A DNA stretch of 27,916 bases from Lachnospiraceae bacterium UBA3711 (GCA_002371345.1 DFHY01000127.1:1-27916); one strand, 5' to 3'; counted from the stretch's first letter, positions 14,598-22,564 are shown. Numbers and translations are program-made. The notes: generated by a model not told the origin, from the letters alone.

Positions 14598-15797
14598 ATG
14601 AAAAGCATTCACTTAAAATATGAACCGAATCATCTTCCGAAGACAGATGATCCGTATCTGAAGCTGATGTCGAAGGAAGAAGTAACAGTCGCGAGGAACT
14701 TTCACAGGAGTTTTCCGCAGTACAGGGAAACGCCGCTCCAGGATCTGAAGAAGATGGCGGAGTTTCTTGGCGTCAGCAGAATATGCGTCAAGGACGAGTC
14801 ATACCGCTTCGGACTTAATTCATTCAAGGTTCTCGGCGGAGCATACTCGATGGCAAAGTATCTTGCCGGCGAGATGGGGATGGATATTTCAGAACTGTCA
14901 TACAGTGTCCTGAAGTCGGAAGAATTCAGGAGGAAGCTCGGAAGCGCTGTATTTATCTCGGCTACAGACGGCAATCACGGAAGAGGAGTCGCCTGGACGG
15001 CGAGAGAGCTCGGACAGAGATGCATTATCCTGATGCCGAAGGGAACCAGCCAGTCGAGGGTCGACAATATCCGCGCGCTCGGCGCCGAGGTTACGGTTGA
15101 GGACCTTAATTACGATGACTGTGTGAGAAAGGCCGCTTCAATGGCGGATCAGTTCGAGCACGGAGTCATCGTTCAGGATACCTCATGGGACGGATATGAG
15201 GACATTCCGCTCTGGATCATGCAGGGATACGCAGTCATGGCGGATGAGGCTGCAGAGCAGTTCGGCGAGAGACCGACGCATGTTTTCGTGCAGGCAGGAG
15301 TAGGCGCGATGGCTGGTTCGGCGGTAGGCTACTTCGCTTCCCTGTATCCTGACAACCCTCCGAAGATGATTGTCGTCGAGCCGAATAAAGCTGACTGCAT
15401 GTTCCGCGGCGCTGTTCAGGGAGACGGAAACAAGGTGGTCGTAACAGGGGACATGGACTCCATCATGGCGGGACTTGCATGCGGCGAGCCCTGTGATCTT
15501 GGGTGGGATCTGTTCAGGAATCACGCCGCCGGATTCGTTTCGGCGGATGACCTGATGACCTGCAGGGGCATGAGGATGCTTGCCGGAAACTTCAAAGAGG
15601 ATCCGCATGTTGTCTCTGGCGAATCCGGTGCCGCGACATTCGGAGCGTTCGCGTCTATTATGCTTGAGGACAGCCTCGAGAAGGTCCGCAGGGAGCTTGA
15701 GCTTGGTCCGGACTCAAAGGTTCTGTGTTTCTCGACCGAGGGCGATACCGATCCGGTGCGCTGGAAGAACATCGTCTGGGAGGGAATCGATTATTAA
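14598..15797 (+). CDS. dpaL: Diaminopropionate ammonia-lyase
   Basis: A PLP enzyme (YgeX in E. coli) that turns 2,3-diaminopropionate into pyruvate and two ammonia. The protein has 399 residues, as expected. K77 in GLNSFKVLGGAYSM is the PLP lysine, at the same number as in E. coli. SATDGNHGRGVAWTARELGQ (D124) and IVQDTSWDGY (D194) carry the acidic residues expected in the active site, and VQAGVGAMAGSAVGYF is the phosphate loop. It is the last gene of the catabolic region and fits as the terminal step after YgeY and YgeW. No clear terminator follows; only a weak stem near 15803-15831 is seen before the next promoter. The match over the whole length leaves little doubt about the family. Confidence 0.95.
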   Translation: MKSIHLKYEPNHLPKTDDPYLKLMSKEEVTVARNFHRSFPQYRETPLQDLKKMAEFLGVSRICVKDESYRFGLNSFKVLGGAYSMAKYLAGEMGMDISELSYSVLKSEEFRRKLGSAVFISATDGNHGRGVAWTARELGQRCIILMPKGTSQSRVDNIRALGAEVTVEDLNYDDCVRKAASMADQFEHGVIVQDTSWDGYEDIPLWIMQGYAVMADEAAEQFGERPTHVFVQAGVGAMAGSAVGYFASLYPDNPPKMIVVEPNKADCMFRGAVQGDGNKVVVTGDMDSIMAGLACGEPCDLGWDLFRNHAAGFVSADDLMTCRGMRMLAGNFKEDPHVVSGESGAATFGAFASIMLEDSLEKVRRELELGPDSKVLCFSTEGDTDPVRWKNIVWEGIDY

Positions 15798-15874
15798 GCT
15801 GAATTCCGGTATATCTTATTTCGGAGAATAAAGGCAGGCATTAACCGATCAGAAATAAAGAGACTACTCATGGG

Positions 15875-15904
15875 TTGACACCCGCGTTATGCACGATGTA
15901 GAAT
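15875..15904 (+). promoter_or_regulatory. Sigma-A promoter of the pheST leader
   Basis: A consensus -35 TTGACA (15875-15880) and -10 TAGAAT (15899-15904) are 18 bp apart. Transcription would start near 15911 and give a ~185-nt leader before pheS holding the conserved motif and a terminator-like hairpin. Confidence 0.75.
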
Positions 15905-15946
15905 TTCGGTTGGCTGTAAATGTGTTTTGGATGGCAATTTTGTTAA

Positions 15947-16023
15947 GATGTATAGGTCAAAAGCCCTGAAGCCGCGACAGATATGTCTGTCAAAGGCAAA
16001 AGGCGCTTTTGTTCCCAGCTTCA
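15947..16023 (+). promoter_or_regulatory. Leader motif, copy A (upstream of pheS), pseudoknot-compatible
   Basis: Begins GATGTATAGGTCAAAAG. Helix 1 pairs GGTCAAAAG (15955-15963) with CTTTTGTTCC (16006-16015, one unpaired step). Helix 2 pairs TGAAGC (15967-15972) with GCTTCA (16018-16023). The two cross, as in an H-type pseudoknot. Inside lies a perfect small hairpin GACAGA-TATG-TCTGTC (15976-15991). A second CAAAAG at 15997-16002 can compete for the same CTTTTG, giving two exclusive states. Two more copies of the motif occur at 21035 and 25259. Confidence 0.55.
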
Positions 16024-16034
16024 TGTAAAACATG

Positions 16035-16077
16035 ATCCGTCCCGGCTCTTAGCCGGGGCGGATTCAGTTTATTTTTT
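16035..16077 (+). terminator. Intrinsic terminator or attenuator in the pheS leader
   Basis: ATCCGTCCCGGCT (16035-16047) pairs with AGCCGGGGCGGAT (16051-16063) over 13 bp with one G-U, followed by a T-rich tract ending TTTTTT at 16072-16077. It lies between the leader promoter and the pheS ribosome binding site GAGGAG, so it must be read through for pheST expression. This is the layout of transcription attenuation. No T-box consensus accompanies it. Confidence 0.75.
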
Positions 16078-16094
16078 GAGAAAAGAGGAGTGAC

Positions 16095-17141
16095 ATGGCA
16101 AACCTGGAAGAGCTGAGAAAAAAGATTGCTTCCGTCAGGCAGGCAATTCAGTCAGAGTCCAGCGGACTGACTGACACGAAGACGGTCTATGAGCTGAGGA
16201 AGTCATTTCTGGACAAGACGGGAAGAGTCGGCCAGCTTATGAAGTACATGAAGGAGGTTGACCCTTCACAGAGAGCCGAGTTCGGCAAGAACGTCAATGA
16301 GCTCAAGAACTGGGCGCTGGATTACTTTAATTCCCTCGATGAGAAGATGCGCGCCGCCGAGCTTCAGAGAATCTACGAGAGGGAGAATATCGATATCACG
16401 ATGCCGTCTCACAGGCGTCAGGTCGGCAATCTTCACCCTGTGACACAGGTCCGCAATCAGCTGATCGAGGTCTTTTCGGGCATGGGCTTTGAGATCTATG
16501 AAGGCACTGAGGTTGAAAATGACTATTACAACTTTACCGCACTGAATACCCCGAAGGATCATCCGGCCAGAGATATGCAGGATACATTCTATCTCTCTCC
16601 GGAGTTTGTGCTTCGTACCCAGACGTCATCTGCCCAGATCCATGTCATGGAGGAGAAGAAGCCGCCTATCAAGATTCTCAGTCCAGGAAAGGTGTTCCGC
16701 TCGGATGATGACGCGACACACAGCCCTATGTTCTCCCAGATGGAGGGACTGGTCGTCGACAAGGGCATTACTCTCGGAGATCTTCAGGGCATGCTTGATG
16801 TCTTTGTGCACAAGGTGTTCGGAGAGAGTACGCGCACAAGGCTGCGTCCCTCTTATTTCCCTTTCACGGAGCCGTCCGTTGAGGTCGATGTCAGCTGTTT
16901 CGAGTGCGGCGGAAAGGGATGCTCCTTCTGCAAGCATACAGGGTGGATAGAGGTTCTTGGAGCCGGGATAGTCAACCGCAAGGTTCTTCAGAACTGCGGC
17001 ATTGATCCTGATGAATACTCAGGCCTTGCGTTTGGAATCGGCATCGAACGTGTCGCCATGCTCAAGTATGGCATCAACAACATCAAGCAGCTCTTTGAAT
17101 CTGATCTTAGGGTACTGAACCAGATCAGCGACCGGCAGTGA
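16095..17141 (+). CDS. pheS: Phenylalanine--tRNA ligase alpha subunit
   Basis: Catalytic subunit of the cytoplasmic alpha2-beta2 enzyme that charges tRNA-Phe. The protein has 348 residues, usual for bacterial PheS. It has the N-terminal coiled-coil (first ~90 residues), then class II motifs: HPVTQVRNQLIEVFSGMGFE, the motif 2 loop KVFRSDDDATHSPMFSQMEGLVVD, RPSYFPFTEPSVEVDV, and motif 3 FGIGIERVAMLKYGI. The CFECGGKGCSFCKHTGWIE segment is a cysteine-rich insert seen in many Firmicutes. GAGGAG precedes the ATG, and pheT follows 22 bp later. Expression is likely governed by the attenuator-like leader upstream. Confidence 0.97.
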   Translation: MANLEELRKKIASVRQAIQSESSGLTDTKTVYELRKSFLDKTGRVGQLMKYMKEVDPSQRAEFGKNVNELKNWALDYFNSLDEKMRAAELQRIYERENIDITMPSHRRQVGNLHPVTQVRNQLIEVFSGMGFEIYEGTEVENDYYNFTALNTPKDHPARDMQDTFYLSPEFVLRTQTSSAQIHVMEEKKPPIKILSPGKVFRSDDDATHSPMFSQMEGLVVDKGITLGDLQGMLDVFVHKVFGESTRTRLRPSYFPFTEPSVEVDVSCFECGGKGCSFCKHTGWIEVLGAGIVNRKVLQNCGIDPDEYSGLAFGIGIERVAMLKYGINNIKQLFESDLRVLNQISDRQ

Positions 17142-17163
17142 CCGCGGGAGGACGGAGGATATC

Positions 17164-19584
17164 ATGTTAGCACCATTAAGCTGGCTGAAGGAATATGTGG
17201 ATATTGATGTGACGCCGCAGGAGCTTCAGGAGAAGCTGTTTTCATGCGGATTTGAGGTAGAGGAGCTTCATGAGGCCGGAGAGGACATCAGCGGAGTCGT
17301 CGTCGGACTTGTCGAAACCTGCGAGAGCATCCCTGATACGCATCTCCATGTTACGACAGTGAACGCCGGAGAGCATGGGACATTCCAGGTGTGCTGCGGA
17401 GCTGACAATGTGGCGGCGGGAAAGAAGTATCCGCTGGCTCTTGTCGGAGCGACGGTCTATGCCACCGCGAAGGATCATGTCACAATCGAAGGCGTTATGA
17501 CGATCAAAAAGGGAAAGCTCAGAGGATATGAGTCCTTTGGTATGCTCTGCTCCGGCGTCGAGCTCGGACTTACGGAGGATATGTATGAGGGAGCGGGGTA
17601 CAACGGCCTGCTTGCTCTTCCGGATGACGCTCCGACAGGAGCTGACGTGAAGCCTATCGTCGGACTTGATGACTGGTTGTTCGATATAGCAGTCACGGCG
17701 AACCGCCCTGACTGCCAGAGCATATACGGGATTGCCCGTGAGGTGGCCGCGGTTCTCGGGAAGGAGATCAGGGAGCCGGCTCTTGATTTCCATCCGACTG
17801 ATGTTGTCAAGGACGGCTTCAGCGTGAGCGTGGAAGCGCCTGATCTGTGCCCGAGATATATCGGACATTATGTATATGATGTCAAGATCGGGCCTTCCCC
17901 TGCCTGGATGCGCAGAAGGCTGGCTCTTTCGGGCATGAATTCAATATCGAATATCGTAGATATCACTAACTATGTACTGGCTGAGCTTGGCCAGCCGATG
18001 CACGCGTTTGACGAGGACTTCATACGCGGAGGAAGGATTGTCGTGCGCCGCGCTGAGAAGGATGAGATCATCACTACGCTGGATGAGCAGGAGTACGTGA
18101 TGAACGAAGATACCCTGTGCATCTGTGACGCGGAGGGTCCGGTTGCTCTTGCAGGCGTCATGGGAGGCCTGAATTCCGAGATCCGTGATACGACCGGTGC
18201 GGTGCTGCTTGAGTCTGCGAAGTTTATGCGTGACAATATCCGCCATACCAGCAGAGCTCTTGGCAAGCGTACTGACGCCAGCGCCAGATTTGAGAAGGGC
18301 GTGGATGAGTACACGACTGTCATGGCCATGAAGAGGGCTCTCCATCTGATTGAAGAGCTTGGGTGCGGCAAGGTGTCGGGAACTCACTGTGATGTGAATA
18401 CAGGCAGCAGCGTGGATCCCTTCCCGATGAGCGTTTCCATAGAGAAGGTCAATTCGGTCCTGGGCATAGAGGTTCCGACGGATGAGATCATCCGGATCAT
18501 GAGCAGCCTGGGATTTTCGCCGAAGGCGGACGGAGACAGACTGGATCTGATGGTGCCGGCGTACAGAACCGACATCGAGAATTATCCTGATATCTCCGAG
18601 GAAGTGATCAGGATGTACGGTTATGAGCATATTCGTCCCACCATGCTTGAGTCTGCCAGAGTTACGGCAGGCGGCCTTACGCTGAAGCAGAAGACGGTGA
18701 AAGCTCTGAAGGAGAGGCTTTGCGCCGAAGGACTCTTTGAGGCTATGCATTATTCCTTCTTCAGCCCGTCTGATCTGGAGCTTCTGGGCTATGCGGAGGA
18801 TGCGCCTCAGAGAAAGTGCGTACGGATAATGAACCCGATCAACGAAGATCTCTCCGTACTTCGGACTACTCTCGCGCCGAGTATGATGCGCGCGATTGAG
18901 CGGAATCAGAAGGCGGGTACTATCGACGGGAGGCTCTTCGAGATCGCGAGCCGGTTCGAGGCGAAGGAGATACCCCTCAAGGATTACCCGGATGAGAAGG
19001 AGACGCTGTGCGCGGGAATCTGGGGATCAAATGAGAGCTTCTTCACATTGAAGGGCATAGCTGATACCGTCGCGGACTTCCTGGGTATTTCATTTACATA
19101 TAAACCGGCGAAGAAACCGTTTATGCATCCATACCAGTGCGCCGATATATTCTGCGGTGACGAGAAGGCGGGATATCTCGGATGTGTGCGGTATGAGATG
19201 ATGAAGGCGTTCAACTTCCGCACCAAGGCGTATATCCTTGAGCTTGATCTCAGTATGCTTGAGAAGTACTATGACACTCCTGTGAAGTTCACGCCGATAC
19301 CGAAGTATCCGGTTGAAAAGAGAGACCTTGCGCTTGTGATGGACAAGGCCGTAACCTGCGCGCAGGTAGAGGATGTGATAAGATCCTCCTGCCGGTTTGT
19401 TACCGGCGTTAAGCTGTTCGATGTATACGAGGGAGCTCCTATCCCCGAGCATAGAAGATCGATGGCTTTCACTGTCACGTTCACGCCTGTGGACGAGGAG
19501 CTTACTCCCGAGAAGGTTGATTCTTATGTTCATAAGATATTGAAGATGCTGAGAAAAACATTGGATATTGACTTGAGAGAGTAA
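17164..19584 (+). CDS. pheT: Phenylalanine--tRNA ligase beta subunit
   Basis: Partner of PheS; it binds tRNA and edits mischarged tyrosine. The 806 residues match the standard full-length form. Domains in order are the N-terminal LAPLSWLKEYVDI, a tRNA-binding OB domain at about 40-150 (VCCGADNV, GYESFGMLCSGVELGL), the B3/B4 editing region at about 210-390 (NRPDCQSIYGIAREVAAVLG, DITNYVLAELGQPMHAFDED, DASARFEKGVD), the B5 domain, the catalytic-like core, and the C-terminal ferredoxin-fold anticodon-binding domain (FTPIPKYPVEKRDLALVMD, AFTVTFTPVDEELTPEKV). GGAGG precedes the ATG. The last codons overlap the -35 box of the 6S RNA promoter. Confidence 0.97.
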   Translation: MLAPLSWLKEYVDIDVTPQELQEKLFSCGFEVEELHEAGEDISGVVVGLVETCESIPDTHLHVTTVNAGEHGTFQVCCGADNVAAGKKYPLALVGATVYATAKDHVTIEGVMTIKKGKLRGYESFGMLCSGVELGLTEDMYEGAGYNGLLALPDDAPTGADVKPIVGLDDWLFDIAVTANRPDCQSIYGIAREVAAVLGKEIREPALDFHPTDVVKDGFSVSVEAPDLCPRYIGHYVYDVKIGPSPAWMRRRLALSGMNSISNIVDITNYVLAELGQPMHAFDEDFIRGGRIVVRRAEKDEIITTLDEQEYVMNEDTLCICDAEGPVALAGVMGGLNSEIRDTTGAVLLESAKFMRDNIRHTSRALGKRTDASARFEKGVDEYTTVMAMKRALHLIEELGCGKVSGTHCDVNTGSSVDPFPMSVSIEKVNSVLGIEVPTDEIIRIMSSLGFSPKADGDRLDLMVPAYRTDIENYPDISEEVIRMYGYEHIRPTMLESARVTAGGLTLKQKTVKALKERLCAEGLFEAMHYSFFSPSDLELLGYAEDAPQRKCVRIMNPINEDLSVLRTTLAPSMMRAIERNQKAGTIDGRLFEIASRFEAKEIPLKDYPDEKETLCAGIWGSNESFFTLKGIADTVADFLGISFTYKPAKKPFMHPYQCADIFCGDEKAGYLGCVRYEMMKAFNFRTKAYILELDLSMLEKYYDTPVKFTPIPKYPVEKRDLALVMDKAVTCAQVEDVIRSSCRFVTGVKLFDVYEGAPIPEHRRSMAFTVTFTPVDEELTPEKVDSYVHKILKMLRKTLDIDLRE

Positions 19585-19596
19585 GGATGGCATAAT
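19568..19596 (+). promoter_or_regulatory. 6S RNA promoter overlapping the pheT 3' end
   Basis: TTGACT (19568-19573) and CATAAT (19591-19596) are 17 bp apart. The -35 box is within the final pheT codons and the -10 box just past the stop. It predicts a start near 19603, at the expected 5' side of the 6S RNA. Confidence 0.65.
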
Positions 19597-19603
19597 GGAC
19601 TTG

Positions 19604-19812
19604 TCAAAACAAGAACCACAATAATTACTGCCTGGGGTGTGCGACAGTTCTGTTTATTTTTGAACCTACATCGACTTGAACGGGTTTCCCAGATTGCTGC
19701 GGCTGATGCCGGGCCGTCTTCGAACGGATGGCAGAAACGTATGCTGCGGTTACCCACCTGGCTTTACGCTAGGAGTCAAAAGGCGGGGCACCGGCACTTC
19801 GGGCTTTAAAAG
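19604..19812 (+). ncRNA. ssrS: 6S RNA
   Basis: No protein frame fits here, but the 6S layout does. The closing stem GCCTGGGGTGT (19630-19640) pairs with GGCACTTCGGGC (19793-19804) over 11 positions with wobbles, matching the family ends CUGAGGUGUUCG and CGGCAUCUCGG. The apical part has the hairpin CCGT-CTTCGA-ACGG (near 19709-19722). The 3' side carries ACCCACCTGGC...GCTAGG before GTCAAAAGGC, as in the family consensus. 6S RNA mimics an open promoter, binds the housekeeping RNA polymerase holoenzyme and damps transcription in slow growth. Ends are estimated from the promoter and the closing stem, so they may be off by ten or more bases. The family assignment is from memory of the consensus. 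Confidence 0.82.
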
Positions 19813-19820
19813 AGATTATG

Positions 19821-19848
19821 AAAGAGGACACACTTTGCTGTCCTCTTT
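19821..19848 (+). terminator. Hairpin after 6S RNA, probable terminator or processing site
   Basis: AAAGAGGACA (19821-19830) and TGTCCTCTTT (19839-19848) form a perfect 10-bp stem with an 8-nt loop, starting 17 nt after the 6S closing stem. No T-run follows beyond TTTCC, so termination would be weak; it may instead set the 3' end. Confidence 0.5.
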
Positions 19849-19867
19849 CCGTGTTCAATGTCATCTG

Positions 19868-19889
19868 CTTCAGCTTCTTATGGCTGAAG
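19868..19889 (+). other. Stem-loop between 6S RNA and queA
   Basis: CTTCAGC (19868-19874) pairs perfectly with GCTGAAG (19883-19889). It is the middle one of three hairpins spaced evenly from 19821 to 19929. No T-run follows. The 369-bp pheT-queA gap otherwise holds the 6S gene and no protein gene. Confidence 0.4.
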
Positions 19890-19900
19890 TGATATATTTG

Positions 19901-19929
19901 AGGAAACACTGATCTTACCGGTGTTTCCT
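19901..19929 (+). other. Stem-loop upstream of queA
   Basis: AGGAAACAC (19901-19909) and GTGTTTCCT (19921-19929) form a perfect 9-bp stem with an 11-nt loop, ending 12 nt before the queA ribosome binding site GGGAG. Only TTGT follows the stem, so it is at best a weak terminator; it could influence queA translation. Confidence 0.45.
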
Positions 19930-19953
19930 TGTCGCTGAAATGGGAGAGCATAA

Positions 19954-20985
19954 TTGAAGACTTCAGATTTTTACTATGATCTGCCAAAGGAGCTGATTGC
20001 CCAGGACCCGCTTGAGGACCGGTCTTCTTCAAGGCTGATGTGCTTAAACAGGCGGACGGGTGAGATAACCCACAGGCATTTCCATGATATCACGCAGCTG
20101 CTGAATCCGGGAGATACTCTGGTGATCAACAACACCAAAGTGATACCGGCCCGTCTTATCGGAGAGAAGGAGGGAACCGGAGCCGTGGTTGAGGTTCTGC
20201 TTCTCAACCGTGTTAAAGGCCTCGAGTCTACCTGGGAGGCGCTTGTCCGTCCCGGGAAGAAGTGCCGTGAAGGCGCAAGGATATCCTTCGGCGGCGGTAT
20301 GATGACGGGCGAGATTATTGATATTGTCGAGGAGGGAAACCGGTACATAAGGTTTGAGTATGACGGAGTCTTTGAAGAGATTCTGGACACTCTTGGATCG
20401 ATGCCTCTTCCGCCGTACATCACTCATACGCTTCAGGACAGGTCCAGATACAATACAGTGTACGCGAAGCTTGACGGCTCGGCGGCGGCGCCTACAGCCG
20501 GGCTTCACTTTACCGGGGAACTGCTGGATTCCATCCGCTCAGCGGGTGTGAACATAGCACAGCTGACACTGCATGTCGGGCTCGGCACATTCCGGCCGGT
20601 AAAGTCTGAGAGCGTGGAGAACCACCATATGCATACCGAGCACTGTATGATCCCGGAGGAAACGGCCCGCCTGATTAACAGTACCCATGAGTCGGGACAC
20701 AGGGTGGTCGCTGTCGGCACCACGAGCTGCCGGACTCTTGAATCCATGGCTGATGATGACGGTACGGTGAGGAGCGGAGAGATGGATACGGGGATATTCA
20801 TCTATCCGGGATACCGGTTCAAGGTCATGGACGCTCTTATCACCAATTTCCACCTTCCGGAGTCAACACTCATTATGCTGGTGTCGGCGTTCGCGGGAAG
20901 GGAGAGAGTTCTGAACGCATATGAGACGGCTGTTAAGGAGCGCTACCGCTTTTTCTCATTTGGGGATGCAATGTACATTTTCTGA
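19954..20985 (+). CDS. queA: S-adenosylmethionine:tRNA ribosyltransferase-isomerase
   Basis: Transfers and isomerises the ribosyl part of SAM onto preQ1-tRNA to make epoxyqueuosine at the wobble base of GUN-anticodon tRNAs. The 343 residues are typical. Motifs include the opening KTSDFYYDLPKELIAQDPLEDRSSSRL, NNTKVIPARLIG, GSAAAPTAGLHFT, LHVGLGTFRPV, HMHTEHCMI, VGTTSCRTLES and ITNFHLPESTLIMLVSAFAG. The start is TTG at 19954, fixed by the conserved KTSDFYYDL N-terminus and GGGAG upstream. It has no partner tgt gene here, but queH lies at the right end of the window, so the organism appears to complete queuosine with QueH. Confidence 0.96.
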   Translation: MKTSDFYYDLPKELIAQDPLEDRSSSRLMCLNRRTGEITHRHFHDITQLLNPGDTLVINNTKVIPARLIGEKEGTGAVVEVLLLNRVKGLESTWEALVRPGKKCREGARISFGGGMMTGEIIDIVEEGNRYIRFEYDGVFEEILDTLGSMPLPPYITHTLQDRSRYNTVYAKLDGSAAAPTAGLHFTGELLDSIRSAGVNIAQLTLHVGLGTFRPVKSESVENHHMHTEHCMIPEETARLINSTHESGHRVVAVGTTSCRTLESMADDDGTVRSGEMDTGIFIYPGYRFKVMDALITNFHLPESTLIMLVSAFAGRERVLNAYETAVKERYRFFSFGDAMYIF

Positions 20986-20987
20986 CC

Positions 20988-21016
20988 GTGACAGTTCTGA
21001 CGCATTGTGGTAGAAT
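20988..21016 (+). promoter_or_regulatory. Sigma-A-like promoter of the pilus operon
   Basis: GTGACA (20988-20993) and TAGAAT (21011-21016) are 17 bp apart, starting 2 bp after the queA stop. Transcription would start near 21023, about 12 nt before leader motif copy B. The -10 is identical to that of the pheS leader promoter. Confidence 0.6.
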
Positions 21017-21034
21017 AAAATCTGATGTTTGTAT

Positions 21035-21092
21035 GATGTAAAGGCCAAAAGTCCAGAAGCCGGTGCAGATGGTGCTTTTGCCCCGGATTTCT
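21035..21092 (+). promoter_or_regulatory. Leader motif, copy B (upstream of the pilus operon), pseudoknot-compatible
   Basis: Begins GATGTAAAGGCCAAAAG. Helix 1 pairs GGCCAAAAG (21043-21051) with CTTTTGCC (21075-21082) leaving one C unpaired. Helix 2 pairs AGAAGCCGG (21055-21063) with CCGGATTTCT (21083-21092) with small bulges. The order helix 1, helix 2, helix 1', helix 2' is the same as in copy A, while the paired bases of helix 2 differ. No terminator follows; the ribosome binding site GGAGGAAG of the next gene is ~35 nt downstream. Confidence 0.55.
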
Positions 21093-21141
21093 TTATACAC
21101 ATCACGAATATGATTTCGTAAACGATGGAGGAAGAGAGAAA

Positions 21142-22188
21142 ATGGCTGTGAAAGAACTTGGAAATCTGGCCGTGAGCATATTCTGCAGGAATATGTCCAT
21201 GCTGATCTCCGCGGGTATCGACGCGGAGGAATCGGTAGGCCTTCTGGCAGATGACGCGGCCGCGAATGATTTTCGCGACGCCGCCAAGGCCGTCCAGAAC
21301 CTGATGCTTACAGGTCAGCCTCAGCTGTCAGCCGCCATGCTGGAGAGCGGGTATTTCCCCTCACACGCATGTAAGATGCTTGCTGCAGGTGAAAAGACCG
21401 GAAAGAGCGAGAGTGTACTCAGAAGCCTTGCTGATTACTATGAGAGCCGGGACCGGCTGGCAAGGAAGATGAAGAGCGCGGTTAACTATCCGATGATCCT
21501 TCTGATTCTGACTGCCGCCATACTGGTGCTCCTTCTTGTAAGGGTTCTGCCTGTCTTCACGAATGTATACCGTTCGCTGGCCGGAGGACTGACGACATCG
21601 GCTTATATCTATCTTCGAGTCGCTTATATTGTAGGTACTGTGGCGCTTATTCTGGCGATTGTGTTCGGTATCTTTCTTCTGCTCACAGCCAGGACCGTGC
21701 GCGGCAACGGAGCCGACGGCTCGTCTGTAGGTCTGCTTTCAAGATTCGGACCTGCAAAGGACGCCATAAGCAAGCTGTCGCTGGCGCATTTCACACAGGT
21801 ACTCCATCTGTTTGTGGCGAGCGGCGCCGATGTGGATACGTCCATCACCGCCGCGCAGGAGCTTGTCTCCGATCCGGTGACGAAGGCCAAGGTTGACGCG
21901 GTCCGCACTCATATGAAAGAAGACAATGTCGGGCTGTCCCGCGCCATATATGACAAGGGCCTTTTTGAGCCGCTGTACGCCAGGCTGTTTATGTCCGCCG
22001 TCAAGGCAGGACAGACTGAGCAGATGCTTGGCAAGCTTGCCAATTCTTTCTCACTTGAGGCTGATGAAGCCGTTGACAGCCTGATCGATTCTATAGAGCC
22101 GGTCATTTCGGCGTTCCTGACTATTGCGGTCGGTATCGTGCTTCTGAGCACTATGATCCCGCTGATCGGTATTCTTGGTGCTGTCTGA
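21142..22188 (+). CDS. GspF/PilC-type inner-membrane platform protein
   Basis: Membrane platform of type II secretion and type IV pilus machines, 348 residues. Two T2SSF domains are visible: about 10-135 (FCRNMSMLISAGIDAEESV, ending in VNYPMILL and a long hydrophobic helix ~118-137) and about 210-345 (LAHFTQVLHLFVASGADVDTSI). Three membrane helices fall near 118-140, 158-185 and 318-342. It is slightly shorter than PilC (about 400) and lacks a long N-terminal extension. GGAGGAAG precedes the ATG. It opens a tight operon of six genes ending in a PilT-type ATPase gene, and would anchor that ATPase and the pilin-like proteins. No PilB/GspE, PilM-N-O, secretin or prepilin peptidase gene is in the window. 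Confidence 0.88.
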   Translation: MAVKELGNLAVSIFCRNMSMLISAGIDAEESVGLLADDAAANDFRDAAKAVQNLMLTGQPQLSAAMLESGYFPSHACKMLAAGEKTGKSESVLRSLADYYESRDRLARKMKSAVNYPMILLILTAAILVLLLVRVLPVFTNVYRSLAGGLTTSAYIYLRVAYIVGTVALILAIVFGIFLLLTARTVRGNGADGSSVGLLSRFGPAKDAISKLSLAHFTQVLHLFVASGADVDTSITAAQELVSDPVTKAKVDAVRTHMKEDNVGLSRAIYDKGLFEPLYARLFMSAVKAGQTEQMLGKLANSFSLEADEAVDSLIDSIEPVISAFLTIAVGIVLLSTMIPLIGILGAV

Positions 22189-22208
22189 CCTGAAAGGGGT
22201 TGTCAATC

Positions 22209-22550
22209 ATGAGAGACGTTATCTACCATGACAGGCCCCGCGTCACCGCGGCGCAGAGGGCCAGGCGCCTGATCGCCCTGCTCGTGGCAGCCGTCGTTGT
22301 GCTTCTGCTGTGCGTGATCTTATTTACACGGCTGGATCTGGATATGAACCGCCAGGCCGTGGAGAGCATCCGGCAGAATGTCACTGACGCCTGCGTGCAG
22401 TGTTATGCCATAGAGGGCACCTATCCGGTAAGTATAAGCTATCTGGAACAGAATTACGGCGTCCGCTATGATGGCGCAAAGTATATCGTGACACTGGATG
22501 CCGGGGAGAAGAACGAGCTTCCGGCTGTTGAGATTACGATGAAGAAGTAA
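22209..22550 (+). CDS. Small single-pass protein with pilin-like C-terminal half
   Basis: 113 residues: a basic N-terminus (AQRARR), one strong membrane helix near 22-40 (LIALLVAAVVVLLLCVILF), then an extracellular part. The tail IRQNVTDACVQCYAIEGTYPVSISYLEQNYGV looks like the start of a GspG/ComGC-type globular domain (residues spaced as in A..A...YYA..G.YP.S...L). It lacks the G-FTLIE cleavage signal, so it is not a standard prepilin. I chose the ATG at 22209, 9 nt after AAAGGGG; an in-frame TTG at 22200 abuts that site and is unlikely. It lies 20 bp after the platform gene. A pseudopilin that is not cleaved, or an assembly factor, are both possible. Confidence 0.72.
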   Translation: MRDVIYHDRPRVTAAQRARRLIALLVAAVVVLLLCVILFTRLDLDMNRQAVESIRQNVTDACVQCYAIEGTYPVSISYLEQNYGVRYDGAKYIVTLDAGEKNELPAVEITMKK

Positions 22551-22564
22551 AGGGAGGAAACGGC

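Noticed and set aside
15911..16094. T-box riboswitch upstream of pheS
   Set aside because: Expected for the gene, but the T-box core (GGTGG-type antiterminator and ACCGCG) is missing and the leader from start site to terminator is only about 125 nt.
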